Below are positions 12,907 through 24,020 of a stretch of DNA of 64,000 bases, one piece after another. Each line of letters opens with the position of its first letter. Position 1 is the stretch's first letter. The position numbers and the translations under genes were made by a program. The DNA lies in assembly GCA_007922305.1 (NCBI GenBank), contig ML677374.1, forward strand, positions 13,697,511-13,761,510, in the 5' to 3' direction. Under the pieces are notes generated by a model. That model was not told the origin of the DNA, did not search any database, and was given only the letters and a program-made list of their open reading frames with translations. The stretch is from Dermatemys mawii. Taxonomy: Eukaryota; Chordata; Testudines; Dermatemydidae.

Positions 12907-15900
12907 AACTTGGGCTTAACTGCAGGTAGCTTGCTGGGCTTGTCTACATGGGGCAAATAATAGAGAATGGGGGAAAATACTTCTTTATGGTGTGAATGCA
13001 TGGGGGTCTTTTCCTCTTTAAGTATCCGGAACATCATGTCAGTTTCGTCCTACTTTTGCTGGCAGATTTCCATGACATTTCAGAGCAGGCAGCTTGTGTA
13101 CTCTCATAGCTTTATTGAAAGGACGGGAACAGGGGAGCGTTGACTCTTAAAGACCCTCCTTTCTCCCAAGTTTGTGGTAGAGGGAGAGTTAAATACTATC
13201 ATCATTAACCAGGAACCAAAAGAGTTTGAAAGGGTCTGACAAACCTCTCTGTCACTCAGCTACAGTCACTAGCAACGTTGATTTGTCCTGTTCTCCAGCC
13301 GCCATGGAGTTCTCCAGGTGACCTAAGATTGGGATTGCTAATGGAAACTTACCCTTCGGGCCTCCTTTACCTATCCTAAGGCAGCAGAAATTGAGCTTGG
13401 TGCTCTTACCAGGTGAGCTTGAAGTAACCCCTCTCCCTGGGGTTGAGAAGGCCACTGAGCTCTGGTAGGGACGGGAGGCTATTCAAAGGACAGTGGGGTC
13501 TTACAACAGGAAGTGGAGGAGAGGAAGGAAACGTGGGGCTAAAGACAGAGACTTTACCTCACCTCCCCACTAAAAAAACTCCTGGGGATGTGGGGGAAGA
13601 GGAGATTCTAGCTCCGCAAACCCAGCATGGAAATAGTACTCTTTTGAAATACAACAAACAGAGAATGAAGCTGCAACCGGGATTCTTCTCAAAATGGCAG
13701 TTTGAGCAAAGGCGCCGAGTTTTTGCTGAAGGTGGCTTTTACTTCCAGATGGAAAAGCCTTGATGAGGCTCTGGAGTTTTAAAAAAAAAAAAAAAAAAAA
13801 GCACCCAAGGTCGGCATGGTATTGATACATTTTTAATAAAGCCTGCGGTTAAGGTTACAGCTGAAGTTTCCTTCACTCCTTTAAAATCTCCATGTAATTA
13901 GCAGTCACATCCTAGAGCGAAGGCAGGAAATTTGCCAAAATTGACCGTAAACAAGAGAGGGGCTTTCCCCTCCTTTCCCCCTGACTGGAGCAATTTATGA
14001 AGGTACAATTCACATGCTTCCTTGTGACTCTGTGCTATTTAAAGCTGCCACAAAGGGTTAGCCATTGGATAGGGAAGATACAGAAGTGCCCTTTACACTG
14101 TGGTATCCAAGAAGGATGAGAAGGGCACCCCTAACAGCTCTTCTTTTACTCCCCCCCACAGCCCCCACCAGCTTTCCCGAGAACAATCCCTTTCTTGGAG
14201 CTTTAATTGCCAGCTTCTATTTTCTGGGTCCTTGTTAGCAGCAGGAATAAAGGACTGAGTTATCAGGGTCTAACGCAACATGAATGAAACCACAGGCAGC
14301 AGGACTGGGCCAGACTTTTAAAGATATTTAGACACCAAATACCCATTTATTTCAATGGGAGTTAGGCACCTAAATACCTTTTTAAAAAAACTGTCCCTAG
14401 GGGCTGGTGAAAGATGCTGACTTAAAGAACAACAGCCAAGTTTTCAGAGATGCTGAGCTCCCATTGGCTCCTCCTGGAGTTGTGGACACTCAACACCAAT
14501 GAAGATCAGCTCCCAAGGTCTCCTCCTTATCCACCCAGCAGGGACAGAACAGGCCATATCATACAAGCTTCCCCCATGTTGCTCCACCAATGCACCTCAA
14601 ACCCTATTTTGCACCCTGTTCTGCCCCCACTATTCACTCTCTGTGGCCCATCTAATTTTGATCTCTGCATTGCGACTGCCAGCAAGGAGGACAGTGAGAT
14701 GTGGCCGATGGTGCCCTAGCTCATTGTACACCTTACTGGACATCAAGAGCCCGTTGGGTGTTGATGGTCTAGGCGGGACTTGAACTGGTGACTCGGAAAT
14801 GAAAGGCTTCACTAGCCTTTATGCAGCCAACCAAAAGCTGCTTGGAGTCTTCCGAAGGACATTTCTGCCCATGCTTGTGCCCTTGCAAAGTGATAGGTAC
14901 CGAGCAGCCCCGGTTCGAAAGCAGCGCATTGATATTCCGATCGGATCTTCACAATACCCAAAATCAACATCACGCCTCTATCAGCTCGGTCAAGTAATTA
15001 ATACCCTGGATGCTTTTTATTATCGTGAGATGGGACCAGGGCATGCCTTGGGTTTTAATGACTAGCCAGTCCCATCAGCATGCGGGAATACACTGGCTAC
15101 AAAGAGCATCCGGTGCGAGACTGTGGCTGGCCTTGAGCAAGCCCTGGCCCACACGCAGATGGGGAAGCAGCTAGTCCACGTGCGGTCAGCAAGCGCCTTC
15201 ACAAAAAGGAGCTCTCTAGATACGGTGGTTTCTTCGAAACAATTGAAAGTCACGGACTAGGTCTTCTCCTCACAGTTATTGAGAGCAGTAAAACTGGACT
15301 GAGTCATTTGCACAGGCCAATGGAAAAGCTGAGGAGCTTTACCCACAATGCCCTGCTATTACACCTCAGCCTTGCTTTGGAAGGGCACCTCAAGGGCCAG
15401 CGGGTAGTTCATTCTCCAAGCAGTCCGGAGGAGACGGCCAGCCATGACATGGACACCAGGGAGCAGCACCTCAAGGAACCGGGCTGAGTCGGGTGCTCTG
15501 ACTGCATGCTGCTCTGTGTGGGCAGGGTCCCACTGAGGTCAGCAGGGTTCTGTGGGTAAACCAGACTCCATGAGCATGAGGCAGCTCGCAGGAGCAGGGC
15601 CCAGATCCCAGCCCGATTCCTAGAGGTCGACAACTCACTTCACGTAGGCCACTCAATGGCCTTCAACAGTCTCTACCTCTGCTACCTCTTCTCCCACTCA
15701 CACTACTGTGAATCAAGGGTCGTTCCACTAGAGTCAATACAGCTACACACTAGTCTAAGCAGGTGTGATGAATAGAGACCCAGGCCCTTTGCAGCTGTCT
15801 ATTAATTCCATGACCCATCCAAGTCCCCTGGGGTCTTAAAATGAACCACTGTCAAGTTCTTTAAATATTATGCGTGAATAGTGGGTTTTTCCAGACCCTC

Positions 15901-16458
15901 AATATGCTTCATTTCAAAACTTTCAACTGTGCTGTGTGACTCATAAAAGGAGGTGGGGGGAATGTATTGCCAGTCCACCTGGGTTCCCTTTCACACAGCA
16001 GACTACCTACACCAGCTCCGTATATTATATTGAGTGGAGAGAGAAGATGCTTCCCATGTTTTTATTTTATTATAAAATGGCTGTATCTCTAGTTGATCCC
16101 ATTGCTATTTTTAAGAGATGCCTTATTGAGATTCAAATGAATGTTTCAAATCCTGGCTTCTTTGCATAATTCTTTTTAATTAACACTTCAAAGGTTTAAA
16201 TACAAGATCTGTGCTATTTCCCTAAGGAAGTTCTACAGAACCTCACTAACCCCAGAGCTTCCCCTCTACCGTTCTGGGGGCTAGAGCAACATAAGTGTCT
16301 TACAACACCCTCCCCACACACACACACTCTACATGGTGTGATCTGGATTTTACACTTCTCTTCACAATCAGCAAGTCAATAGCATGACAATACAAAGCAA
16401 GAGGTGTGAAAAATCTCTGCGTGTGAACAGAGCTTGTCATACTTAGCAAAGCTCAGTT
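12907..16458. other. Intergenic, nothing recognised but a poly(A) tract
   Basis: Contains the poly(A) run at 13781-13800 and a short repeat-like phrase at 14320-14395 (TTAGACACC ... GGGAGTTAGGCACC). No gene is supported. Confidence 0.55.
13781..13800. repeat. Poly(A) tract
   Basis: 20 consecutive A after CTGGAGTTTT. No retrocopy or SINE body is recognised upstream. Confidence 0.9.
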
Positions 16459-16459
16459 G

Positions 16460-16491
<32 letters not shown>

Positions 16492-16510
16492 CACACACAC
16501 ACACACACAC
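16459..16510. repeat. (CT)n/(CA)n compound microsatellite
   Basis: CTGT/CT repeats followed directly by a CA run. Confidence 0.92.
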
Positions 16511-16689
16511 AGAATGGTATATCAGGAATGTTTCTTCTCTTCAGACATGGAGAAGCTTGATCATTACCCATACACACATATGTTCAGAGATTGCATAAGA
16601 GCTAGAATTAGGAGCAGTTCATTATCTAGTCACCTTGTGTGGGGGGAGTAATTAGAAGATGCTGAAGTCTGACCAGATACTTGGCACAT

Positions 16690-16875
16690 GCATAGTGCTT
16701 CCATCCACAGCTCACTAAGCCCTTTACAAAAGAAGGTTAGTCTCCATATTCCTGCTTTAAGAGATGGGGAAACTGAGGCACCAGGCAGCAAACATCAGGT
16801 GATACACTGATTCTATAACAAAACCAAAAACTGAACCCAGCTCTCCTGGCTTCTGAATGCAGAGTGATGGGCCCA
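16690..16875 (-). mobile_element. MIR-like SINE, reverse
   Basis: CACTAAGCCCTTTACAAAAG, GAGATGGGGAAACTGAGGCA and TGAACCCAGCTCTCCTGGC occur in reverse MIR order. Diverged but clear. Confidence 0.7.
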
Positions 16876-17039
16876 GCTGGTCAAAAGTATTTAGGCTCCT
16901 AACTCGCTTTGAGCCGAACTCCTATCAAGAACTGTTTTATTGGGTTCTTTACTGCGCTACAGGTCTTGCTTTAGGGAAAGGAACTAGGTCCTTCCAAAGA
17001 GCAGAGTCTATGTTTATTCAGTAGTTCATGATCAAGGCA

Positions 17040-17440
17040 CTAATTCCATGAAGGACCCAATGAAATAACACACAGTAATATCAATCCCAATATCACGCCT
17101 CAGTTTACAGTGGGGAAGCAGCAGTCCCCAGCCTAACACAGAAGGTGGGATATGAATTATGATAGACCTTGGTAATAACGTTTAGCAATGAGTCACAATT
17201 TTCTAGCAACTCGCAGCAAAAGATTTCAAGCTTCGCTACAAATATTAATTCTGTAAACCTCTCAAACATGCCTGTGGACCCAGGGAACTGTCATCCCCAT
17301 CACAGAGTGGAGAAACTGAGGCATAAAGTGGTTAAAAGACTTGTTCCAGGTTACACCTCACGTTTGTGGCAGAGCCAGGAACAGAATGTGAATCTTTGGT
17401 CTGCACCCTCTTGACTGACTCATTAGACACGCTCCTTACC
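17040..17440 (-). mobile_element. MIR-like SINE fragments, reverse
   Basis: ATCACAGAGTGGAGAAACTG, AGGCATAAAGTGGTTAAAAG and GGCAGAGCCAGGAACAGAA follow an interrupted earlier piece (ATATCACGCCTCAGTTTACA). It may be two degraded fragments. Confidence 0.55.
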
Positions 17441-17904
17441 TCACAGAAATCCCAGTTTGGGAGTGGAGATCTGTTCCAAAAGCGTTACACATCTACCCTG
17501 AACTGTCACCCAAATCCGATCTCAGACTGAACCTGGAACCAAACTTAAAAAAAAAAAAAATTGCTTTAAAAAAAACCAACAAATGTTCAGGGAATGTCTT
17601 CCAATGTTTGCTCCTGTCCCTCTGCATCTGGCTGGGGTGGGAAGCAGGTGAGTTTCAACAGGAGTTAGACACCCCAGGAGATTTTCAAAAGCACCTGGGA
17701 CCTGTCTGCCTTTAGGTGCTTAAATGCTTTTAAAATCTGACTCCGACGGTCCCCATGCCAGTGAAACTCCTCACCAGGGGCTTGCTGCAAAGCTCACTGA
17801 AGTGAACGAGATTGTTAGAACGGACTCCAAGGGGCTGTGAGTCAGGCCCTGAATAAGCAGCTCAAGCTACAAGCTGCTCAGGGCGGTGGCCATCTTTGTG
17901 TTCT

Positions 17905-17975
17905 AGGTTTGCACAGGGCCTGGTCCATGATTAGGGCTCCTCGGTGCCACCAGAAAACAAATAATAATGTGCTGA
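17905..17975 (+). mobile_element. SINE 3' tail
   Basis: TTTGCACAGGGCCTGGTCCA, TTAGGGCTCCTCGGTGCCAC and AAACAAATAATAAT match the same SINE 3' tail seen at 23440 and 40690. Confidence 0.6.
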
Positions 17976-19609
17976 CACAGAGAAGGACCCACCCAAACCC
18001 TGAGCAGACTGACCTCATCCCGCCACGAGACATCAACCCTTCCTGACATCTGCCTGGTTAGCGGAACCGCTGGAGAGACAGTGGACACCCCGATGCCTGT
18101 CCAGCCCCATTCTCTACTGCCACAGCAGGGAATACCCCGCCCCATTTTTACGGAGCGAGTTTTGGTGGGGAGAACATTTAAATCCAGAGGCGACCGGGAG
18201 CCAAAGCGCTTCTGACTGACCCACTAGCCGCTGGTTACATTTCCAGGGCAGAGGAGGTCAGCAGTGGCTAGGGGTGTTGCGAAGTTGGAGGGCAAGACCA
18301 CAAGCAGTGTGGCTCACCCACACCGGCAGCTGACGGCCCCACACGTACTGAGCCCCAGCAGGGGGAGATTTGCCAAAATGTATATAAAAAATAAGGGACT
18401 TCTCTTAGCACCCCCGCCCCACCCCCGCCTCCTGATGTCATATTCTCCTCAATCACAACGAGCCGTACTCACCTATGGGCATGAGGGGTGGTTCTTGGTG
18501 CTTTTTGCAGCACTCGGCAACGCCCAATCTTCTCGCACAGACATGAAAAAACATCAGGGGCTGTGGCATCCCTAGGGAGGGCAGCCACACCAGGCACGCA
18601 GGAGACAGAAGCTGCCTTCCCCCTCTTCAGCTCTTCCCTCACAGAAGCCCGAGCCTCCCCTTTTCACGGCCATCTTGATGCATGAGGCCTGGAGCTCCTG
18701 GCAGCTCGGGGAAAGCAGCAATTTAAAGGGGATTTCGCGTGACATCTGCGCCAGCCACTGTCTGCTTTGGGGGGCGGGTCAAGGCTGGGGTGGGGGTGGG
18801 GGTCAAGCACGGTTCTGCGCGGAGAACCGGAACGTTCCCTGTTTATCATCTATCGAGGGTTCCAGAGCAAGCGCTCACTGTTTGTGAGTGAGAGGACCTG
18901 GGCGTTGCTGTTTTACAAGCTGCCTGGCCTGCGAACGCAGCCTGGGTCCTTTCCTTTCACTGCATCGGCACTGCTTCTAAAGCTTACGTGTGCCAAACCA
19001 GGCCCCCAGTGACCCCTGGGCTCCATCAGCTTCCAGTGATGCCCTGACTGACACACATGTCATTTGCTGGGTTTGCACAGTTGTCACCGATAGGAATTAA
19101 TAAACAGCTCTGTGGAGGAGGCACAAGGAGAAATGGGGCTCAGCTCTCCCGCCCAAATGGGTCGGCTTTGCTGGGCTCACTGGAGCTGAAAGGGACAGAA
19201 ACGCTAAGCAGATTCATTTTTACAAACAAAGGGAGCTAAACCGACGCCATTTTTACCTTTTCACTTTTCAGGGCAGAACTGCACTTTAAAAAAAGATCAT
19301 AAACCGCATTGACAATGGCTAGCGTTTAACAGTCAGCAACTGGGCTGCAGAGAAGCCACAAGAGTGGCTTAAAAACTCTGATATTTACAATAAGTAAATA
19401 AATAAATGTAGGGATCTTTCTAGTTCCTCCCCAATTTTTGTTTTCAATTATGATTTTATTGCTGTGGGATAATACAAAACAGTGACTAGTTCGAACGAAA
19501 GGCTGAGCCATTCGAGTGCACATGGGTCATGTTTCCATGCCTCTCTCTCAAACCAGCAGGGCTAGAAACTTACTTTTTAAAAAACCGAAAGTTGAGATTC
19601 TGATCAAAT
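17976..19609. other. Intergenic, moderately GC-rich, no gene seen
   Basis: Scattered CpG around 18130-18860 but no island or exon that I can defend. The open frames are short. Confidence 0.5.
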
Positions 19610-20228
19610 CATTTGTCCGGGGGACCTGAGGCTTCAGTGCCAATATCATGAAAGCGGTCAATGGTGGATAGTAGCAAGGAGGTAATGGGCTCAGTTTGCA
19701 ACAAGGCAGATATAGGCTGGATAGTAGGAAAAACTTTTTAGCCATAAGGAGAGTTAAGCCCTGGAAGACGTAACCTAGGGAGGGCATGAAACCCCAGTCA
19801 GTGGAGGTTTTGAAGAGTGGATTACATAAACTTCTGTCAGGGATGGTCTAGGTCAGCAGTTCTCAAACTGTGGATTGGGACCCCAAAGTGGGGTCCTAAC
19901 CCTTTTAATGGGGTCACCAAAGCTGGTGTTAGACTTGTTGGGGCCCTGGGCCAAAGCCAAAGACCAAGTGTTTCAGCCCTTGGGGGTAGGGCTCAGATTA
20001 CAGGCCTCCCGCCTGGGGCTGAAGCCCTTGGGGTTTTCAGCTTCCCCCTCGACCCAGGGCAGCGGGCTCGGGCAGGCTGGGGCTTTCATCCCTTCTCCTG
20101 GGGATCGTGTAGTAATTTTTGATGTCAGAAGCGGGTCATGGTGCAATGAAGTTTGAGAACCCCTGGTCTACGTATACTTAGTCCAGCCTGTCAAGGGCCC
20201 TTCCAGCTCTCCATTTCTAGGATTTATG
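19610..20228 (+). mobile_element. CR1 LINE 3' end, plus strand, split by a hAT MITE
   Basis: The segment resembles the end of CR1 ORF2 and its 3' UTR (TAGGAAAAACTTTTTAGC; CTGTCAGGGATGGTCTAG ... ATACTTAGTCCAGCCTGTCA; CCCTTCCAGCTCTCCATTTC). A MITE at 19855-20165 interrupts it. The CR1 sequence resumes in register after the insertion, so the CR1 copy is the older element. Confidence 0.82.
19855..20165 (+). mobile_element. Non-autonomous hAT MITE inserted in CR1
   Basis: A 311-bp element with inverted termini CAGCAGTTCTCAAAC and GTTTGAGAACCCCTG. It is flanked by 8-bp target duplications, GTCTAGGT (19847-19854) and GTCTACGT (20166-20173), with one mismatch. The 8-bp duplication and the CAG-type TTCTCAAAC termini are typical of hAT elements. 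The interior is GC-rich and low-complexity, built on GGGCTGAAGCCCTTGGGG-like phrases, with no transposase. Confidence 0.87.
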
Positions 20229-20271
20229 ACAGGACACAGACACTAGATGTCAAATAAAAATATAGGCCCAT

Positions 20272-21070
20272 GACAGGGTCAGGACTCACCACCACAGCGC
20301 CTCCTGCTGTTCATCTGGGAATTATCTCTCAAAGTCCCAGAGCGCCCTCTGCCGGTGGTGTCCTGACCATCTCTCGCCCTTCGTTGGCGTCTGGACCCGC
20401 GTTGTTTCTCACTCACGGCGTCCTCTTTAGGACACTGCCCTCCAGAAGTGTCCCCAAGTCCATCCTCACCGCCTTCCAGGGGTGGGGCGGTAACAGCAGT
20501 CCTTGCACTAGCCTCAGCGGCCTACACAACCCCTAAGTCGAGCCCCTCTTATATCAGGGGGCAGGTTGCAGCCTGACTCAGCCACTGTTCCACAGCCTGG
20601 TGCAGCACAAGCGGGAAAGGGGGGGACCCAGGCCCGCCCGCTACTCTGGGTCCCGACTCAGGGACCCTCTAACAGCAGCCTCTCTGCCCTCCTTCTCTCC
20701 TCTTGTCTTCAGTCTTCCCTGGGTCACTTCCCTTCTGACCCCACTGCACCCTCTAGGCCCTTCTGCTCAGGGCCAGCAGTCTGGCAGGTATCAGGATGGA
20801 GCTCACCTGTCCTAGGTGCTGGTCTCCTGCTCAGGAGACAGATCTTCCCCCATGAAGGTCTGGGACAGACAGACTGCTCCCTTCCTGGGCAGCCTATTTA
20901 TAGGGCTGACCCTGGCCCTGATTGGTCGCCCAACGCTCAGCCCTGATTGGCTCCTGGCAGGCCCTCCTTGTTTGGGTGCCTGACTGTGCAGCCTCACTGG
21001 CCTGCCCTGCCCCACTTTTTCATGGGGGTGGGGCAGCTGCCCCACCACAAAGCCCCACTCCTGCAATGAG
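20272..21070 (-). mobile_element. Probable solo LTR, minus strand
   Basis: On the minus strand this reads as a promoter-like unit: TGCAGGAGTGGGGC near 21066, two CCAATCAGG boxes (about 20917-20952), then CTATAAATAGG (about 20893-20903), a G/C-rich transcribed part and an end at TGTCA near 20272. The plus-strand boundaries are TG...CA. No flanking internal retroviral or Gypsy sequence is visible, so it would be a solo LTR or an LTR fragment. I found no clear target duplication. Confidence 0.5.
20893..20952 (-). promoter_or_regulatory. CCAAT/TATA promoter block of the probable LTR
   Basis: On the minus strand, two copies of CCAATCAGG about 25 bp apart precede CTATAAATAGG by a few dozen bases, the order expected of an RNA polymerase II promoter. 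Recognised by motif only. Confidence 0.5.
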
Positions 21071-23344
21071 TTCAGCGCGGGCAGATCTCAGCATACCTCC
21101 CGGATCCACAGTGACTTAAATGGACTCCGGTTCTCGGTGCAGTATCAGACACCTCCAGCCTGATGTTGTGCAGCACGCAAGGAAATCAATCTGTTTTAAT
21201 TCTTCCAAGTGCAGAAATGATGAGACACAACAAAACTGTATAATTACGGTTTAATTAGAGAAAGTCCCAGACATGTAAAACAGGTAGTTTGACAGTGGCT
21301 TTTGTTCAGCTACAAAAGGCATTAATTTGCAAACACACTTAATATTCTTTTTTTTTTTTTTTTTTTTTGTTATTCAGAGTGATATTTTAGAAGTCCTCCA
21401 TACAATGAGAATCCGGACTAAGTATTCCAGCAGCATTTCCAAGCCCAGGAATCTCTCTTTGATGTTCCCCCTGATAACATCTTTTAGAGCCCTGACTGCA
21501 TCAAATTAAATTCTGATTACTCTGATAGTGCAACACAGCTTCCAAATGTATTCAGGCGACTTTTTTGTTCTGCAAGGAAATTAGCTCTTTTGGCACCGAT
21601 GCTCATTAGAGAGCAGAGGGGAGCGGGGGAGAAATATACTCAAAATGGTGAGGGCAGCTCTAAGCTCTGTGATTTAAGTATTAGGCCCTAAATTCTGCTA
21701 TGCTTAAGCAAGCAGTATGCCTCAGTCCCTGATATTTACAATATATATCCCAGGGATGTCAAACTCAGTCTGTGGAGAGGGCTGAACAGTACTTTTAATT
21801 TTAGTCCATGGCCTTGGGTATATATTTAGAGGTCCATACAACTCTCCATCCATACCAAATGAGGCATTGTTCAAAGATCCAGGGGAGAATATGGCCTTTC
21901 TGTGGTTACTACATCTGTGTTTGTGTTAGTGAGATAAACAGTAATTAGGGGAGTTCACACCTCAGCAAGTCATTGCTGGAGGCTGCCTGCAGACTCAGGC
22001 CAGGTCCTGTCTGGGGGGCTCTTTGCACTGGCGTAGCTACTCCAGTGCAAACCCCTAGTGCAGGCATAAGAAGTGACCAGCACCATTACCAGTGTAGCTC
22101 ACATAAATGGCACTTGTCCAAGTCACTTTTTGTACAGTGCAGGGGCTCTACACTAGGAGTTTGCATTGGTGCAGCTAGATTGGCACAGCTACATCAGTGC
22201 AAAAATTCCCTGGGTAGGGAGGGCCTCATTGCAGCAGTTAGGCCTAGGTCACATTTGGAAGGTTTTCTTGGCAACCCTGAAATTAGAGTCTGCAGAATTG
22301 TGCTGGCTCGTGAGGACCACAGAGTGTCTGTTACGCTGCTGTATGATACCCCTGACGCAGACTCAAGGCCTAGAGGCACAGACCTGGCCAGGGTATCAGG
22401 GACCTCAGAGGGGCTGTTGCAGCTCAGCCCATAGCAGTGCGTTCTGAACGTCTGAACAGAGAAAGGGGTACGCCATGGTCACCCCTCCCCCGGAATAGTC
22501 TCCCCTAAGTTCCCTGCTCTGTCCATGATATGATGCCACTTGCACCGGCACTGTAGTGCACAGGCAGAGCATTGCCCATGGGTCAGGCGTGTGGGAAACA
22601 CCTCTTGGGTGGGTTTGGATAGGTCTCCTGCTTGTACACTCGTGTGCCGTGTGAACGCTGAGCACACTGCCACTTCCCCAGGGCGGGGCCTCACAGACAC
22701 AGCTGGGTCTGTGCTATCAGCCCCTTCCCAGTAGGTCTCGCTCTGGGCAGGTGCAGTCACCCCCCAAATGGCCAATTCAGGCCATTTCCCCTTGCACTTT
22801 GCTGCCACATCCACATCTAGTCCTGCCCCGAGCGGCTGTGATTCCATCACTCAGACTGACAGCCCTGGCTCGCTGGGTGAGCGCGGCTTGGTGGGCGTTT
22901 GACAGCGTCCGAGGTGCTGCCCCTTGGTCACCAAGTGCTATCCTGGAAAGAGAGGGCAGGGAGGGGGACTTTGGCTAAGCCAGCCTGCCGACACCTCCAC
23001 ACAGAGACAGCTGGCATCCACAACAGGACTACCCCTCAGCTATGAGGCCCCGACCTTTCACGTGAGCTGCTTCCCAGCTAGCAGGCGCTGGGCAGTTCAG
23101 GTTACAATGGACAGCGGCTGCTGCCCTGCAAATGAATCTGCAATGGCACTTGGCCAGTTTAATCTCATTGCAAACACCAGGCCTCATTCTGATCCTACAT
23201 ACCCCAATATAAATCAGGTGTAACTCCACCCAGTCTGTAGAGTTACACTGAGGGAAACCAGCATGAGTGAGATCAGAATTAGGCCCATTGCTTTTAGATG
23301 CATCAAATCATCCCTTTTTTGTTCCAGGTGTTCCTTTAAACTAT
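21071..23344. other. Intergenic, no gene seen
   Basis: Contains the poly(T) tract. A hAT-like terminus (CAGGGATGTCAAACTC) occurs near 21752, without a matching partner end. A 153-codon open frame at 21973-22434 has no recognisable similarity. Confidence 0.5.
21348..21368. repeat. Poly(T) tract
   Basis: 21 consecutive T. It could be the reversed tail of a retroposed sequence, but no body is recognised beside it. Confidence 0.9.
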
Positions 23345-23545
23345 TTGAATAATAATAATAATACTTGCCCCCAAAGTGCTGCAGAAACATGAGCTACCCC
23401 CACAATTTACTTATAGAGGAAGCTGTTTGGGGCAGGCACCATCTTTTTGTTCTGTATTTGTACAGCACCTAGTGCAACGGGGTCCTGAGCCTTGTTGGGG
23501 CTCCTAGAAGCTACCACAAGACAAATAATAAATCACGATAATGAT
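23345..23545 (+). mobile_element. SINE fragments with 3' tail
   Basis: An AAT-repeat followed by AATACTTGCCCCCAAAGTGC, then TTTGTACAGCACCTAGTGCA, GGGGCTCCTAGAAGCTACCA and ACAAATAATAAATC. The second part is the well-kept 3' tail. Confidence 0.7.
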
Positions 23546-23734
23546 ACCCAGGCACAGCAGACAAGTTCTGATGCATCGTCACAGACGTAAGAACCAACCC
23601 GGTGAGACCATGTCTTTATGTCCACCAAGCCCTAAGGCAGCAATAGCTCCAGTACTGGCATAGTAGCAACGTATCCCTTTTTATCTTCTCTCTAGTGCCA
23701 CCTCTCCACAACCTACTAGGGAAGGAGAACAAAG

Positions 23735-24020
23735 CCAGCACAGGCTTATTATCCCCATTTCAAAGTGGGGGTAAGGCCTGGATCTGTAAAGGTGTTTAGG
23801 GGTTACTGCACTCAGCTGGCAACACCTGAGTTAGGAGCCTAGATCTTATTTTTCCAAAGGGATTTCAGGATTTAAGAGTCAAAATCACACTGGCAATCAA
23901 TGGGATTAAAACTCCGAAATGTCATCCTGTGAGTTAGCAGCAGAGCTGGGATGAGAACTCAGGACTTCATGGAGACCAGTCCTGTGCTCGCCCCATTAGA
24001 TCACGCTGCCTCTTTGTTCC
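23735..24020 (-). mobile_element. MIR-like SINE remnant combined with a second repeat
   Basis: TTATCCCCATTTCAAAGTGG and AGCAGAGCTGGGATGAGAAC, CATTAGATCACGCTGCCTCT are reversed MIR-type blocks. They are separated by TTTAGGGGTTACTGCACTCA ... GAGTTAGGAGCCTAGATCTT, the same family as the foldback at 39845. Confidence 0.55.

Noticed and set aside
13443..13800. Processed pseudogene ending in the 20-A tract
   Set aside because: The upstream sequence shows no similarity to a known protein and no target duplication was found.
21752..21900. hAT element starting CAGGGATGTCAAACTC
   Set aside because: A plausible terminus but no matching right end or 8-bp duplication could be found.
21973..22434. 153-codon plus-strand open frame
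   Set aside because: No motif, splice structure or family resemblance; expected by chance in 64 kb of GC-rich DNA.
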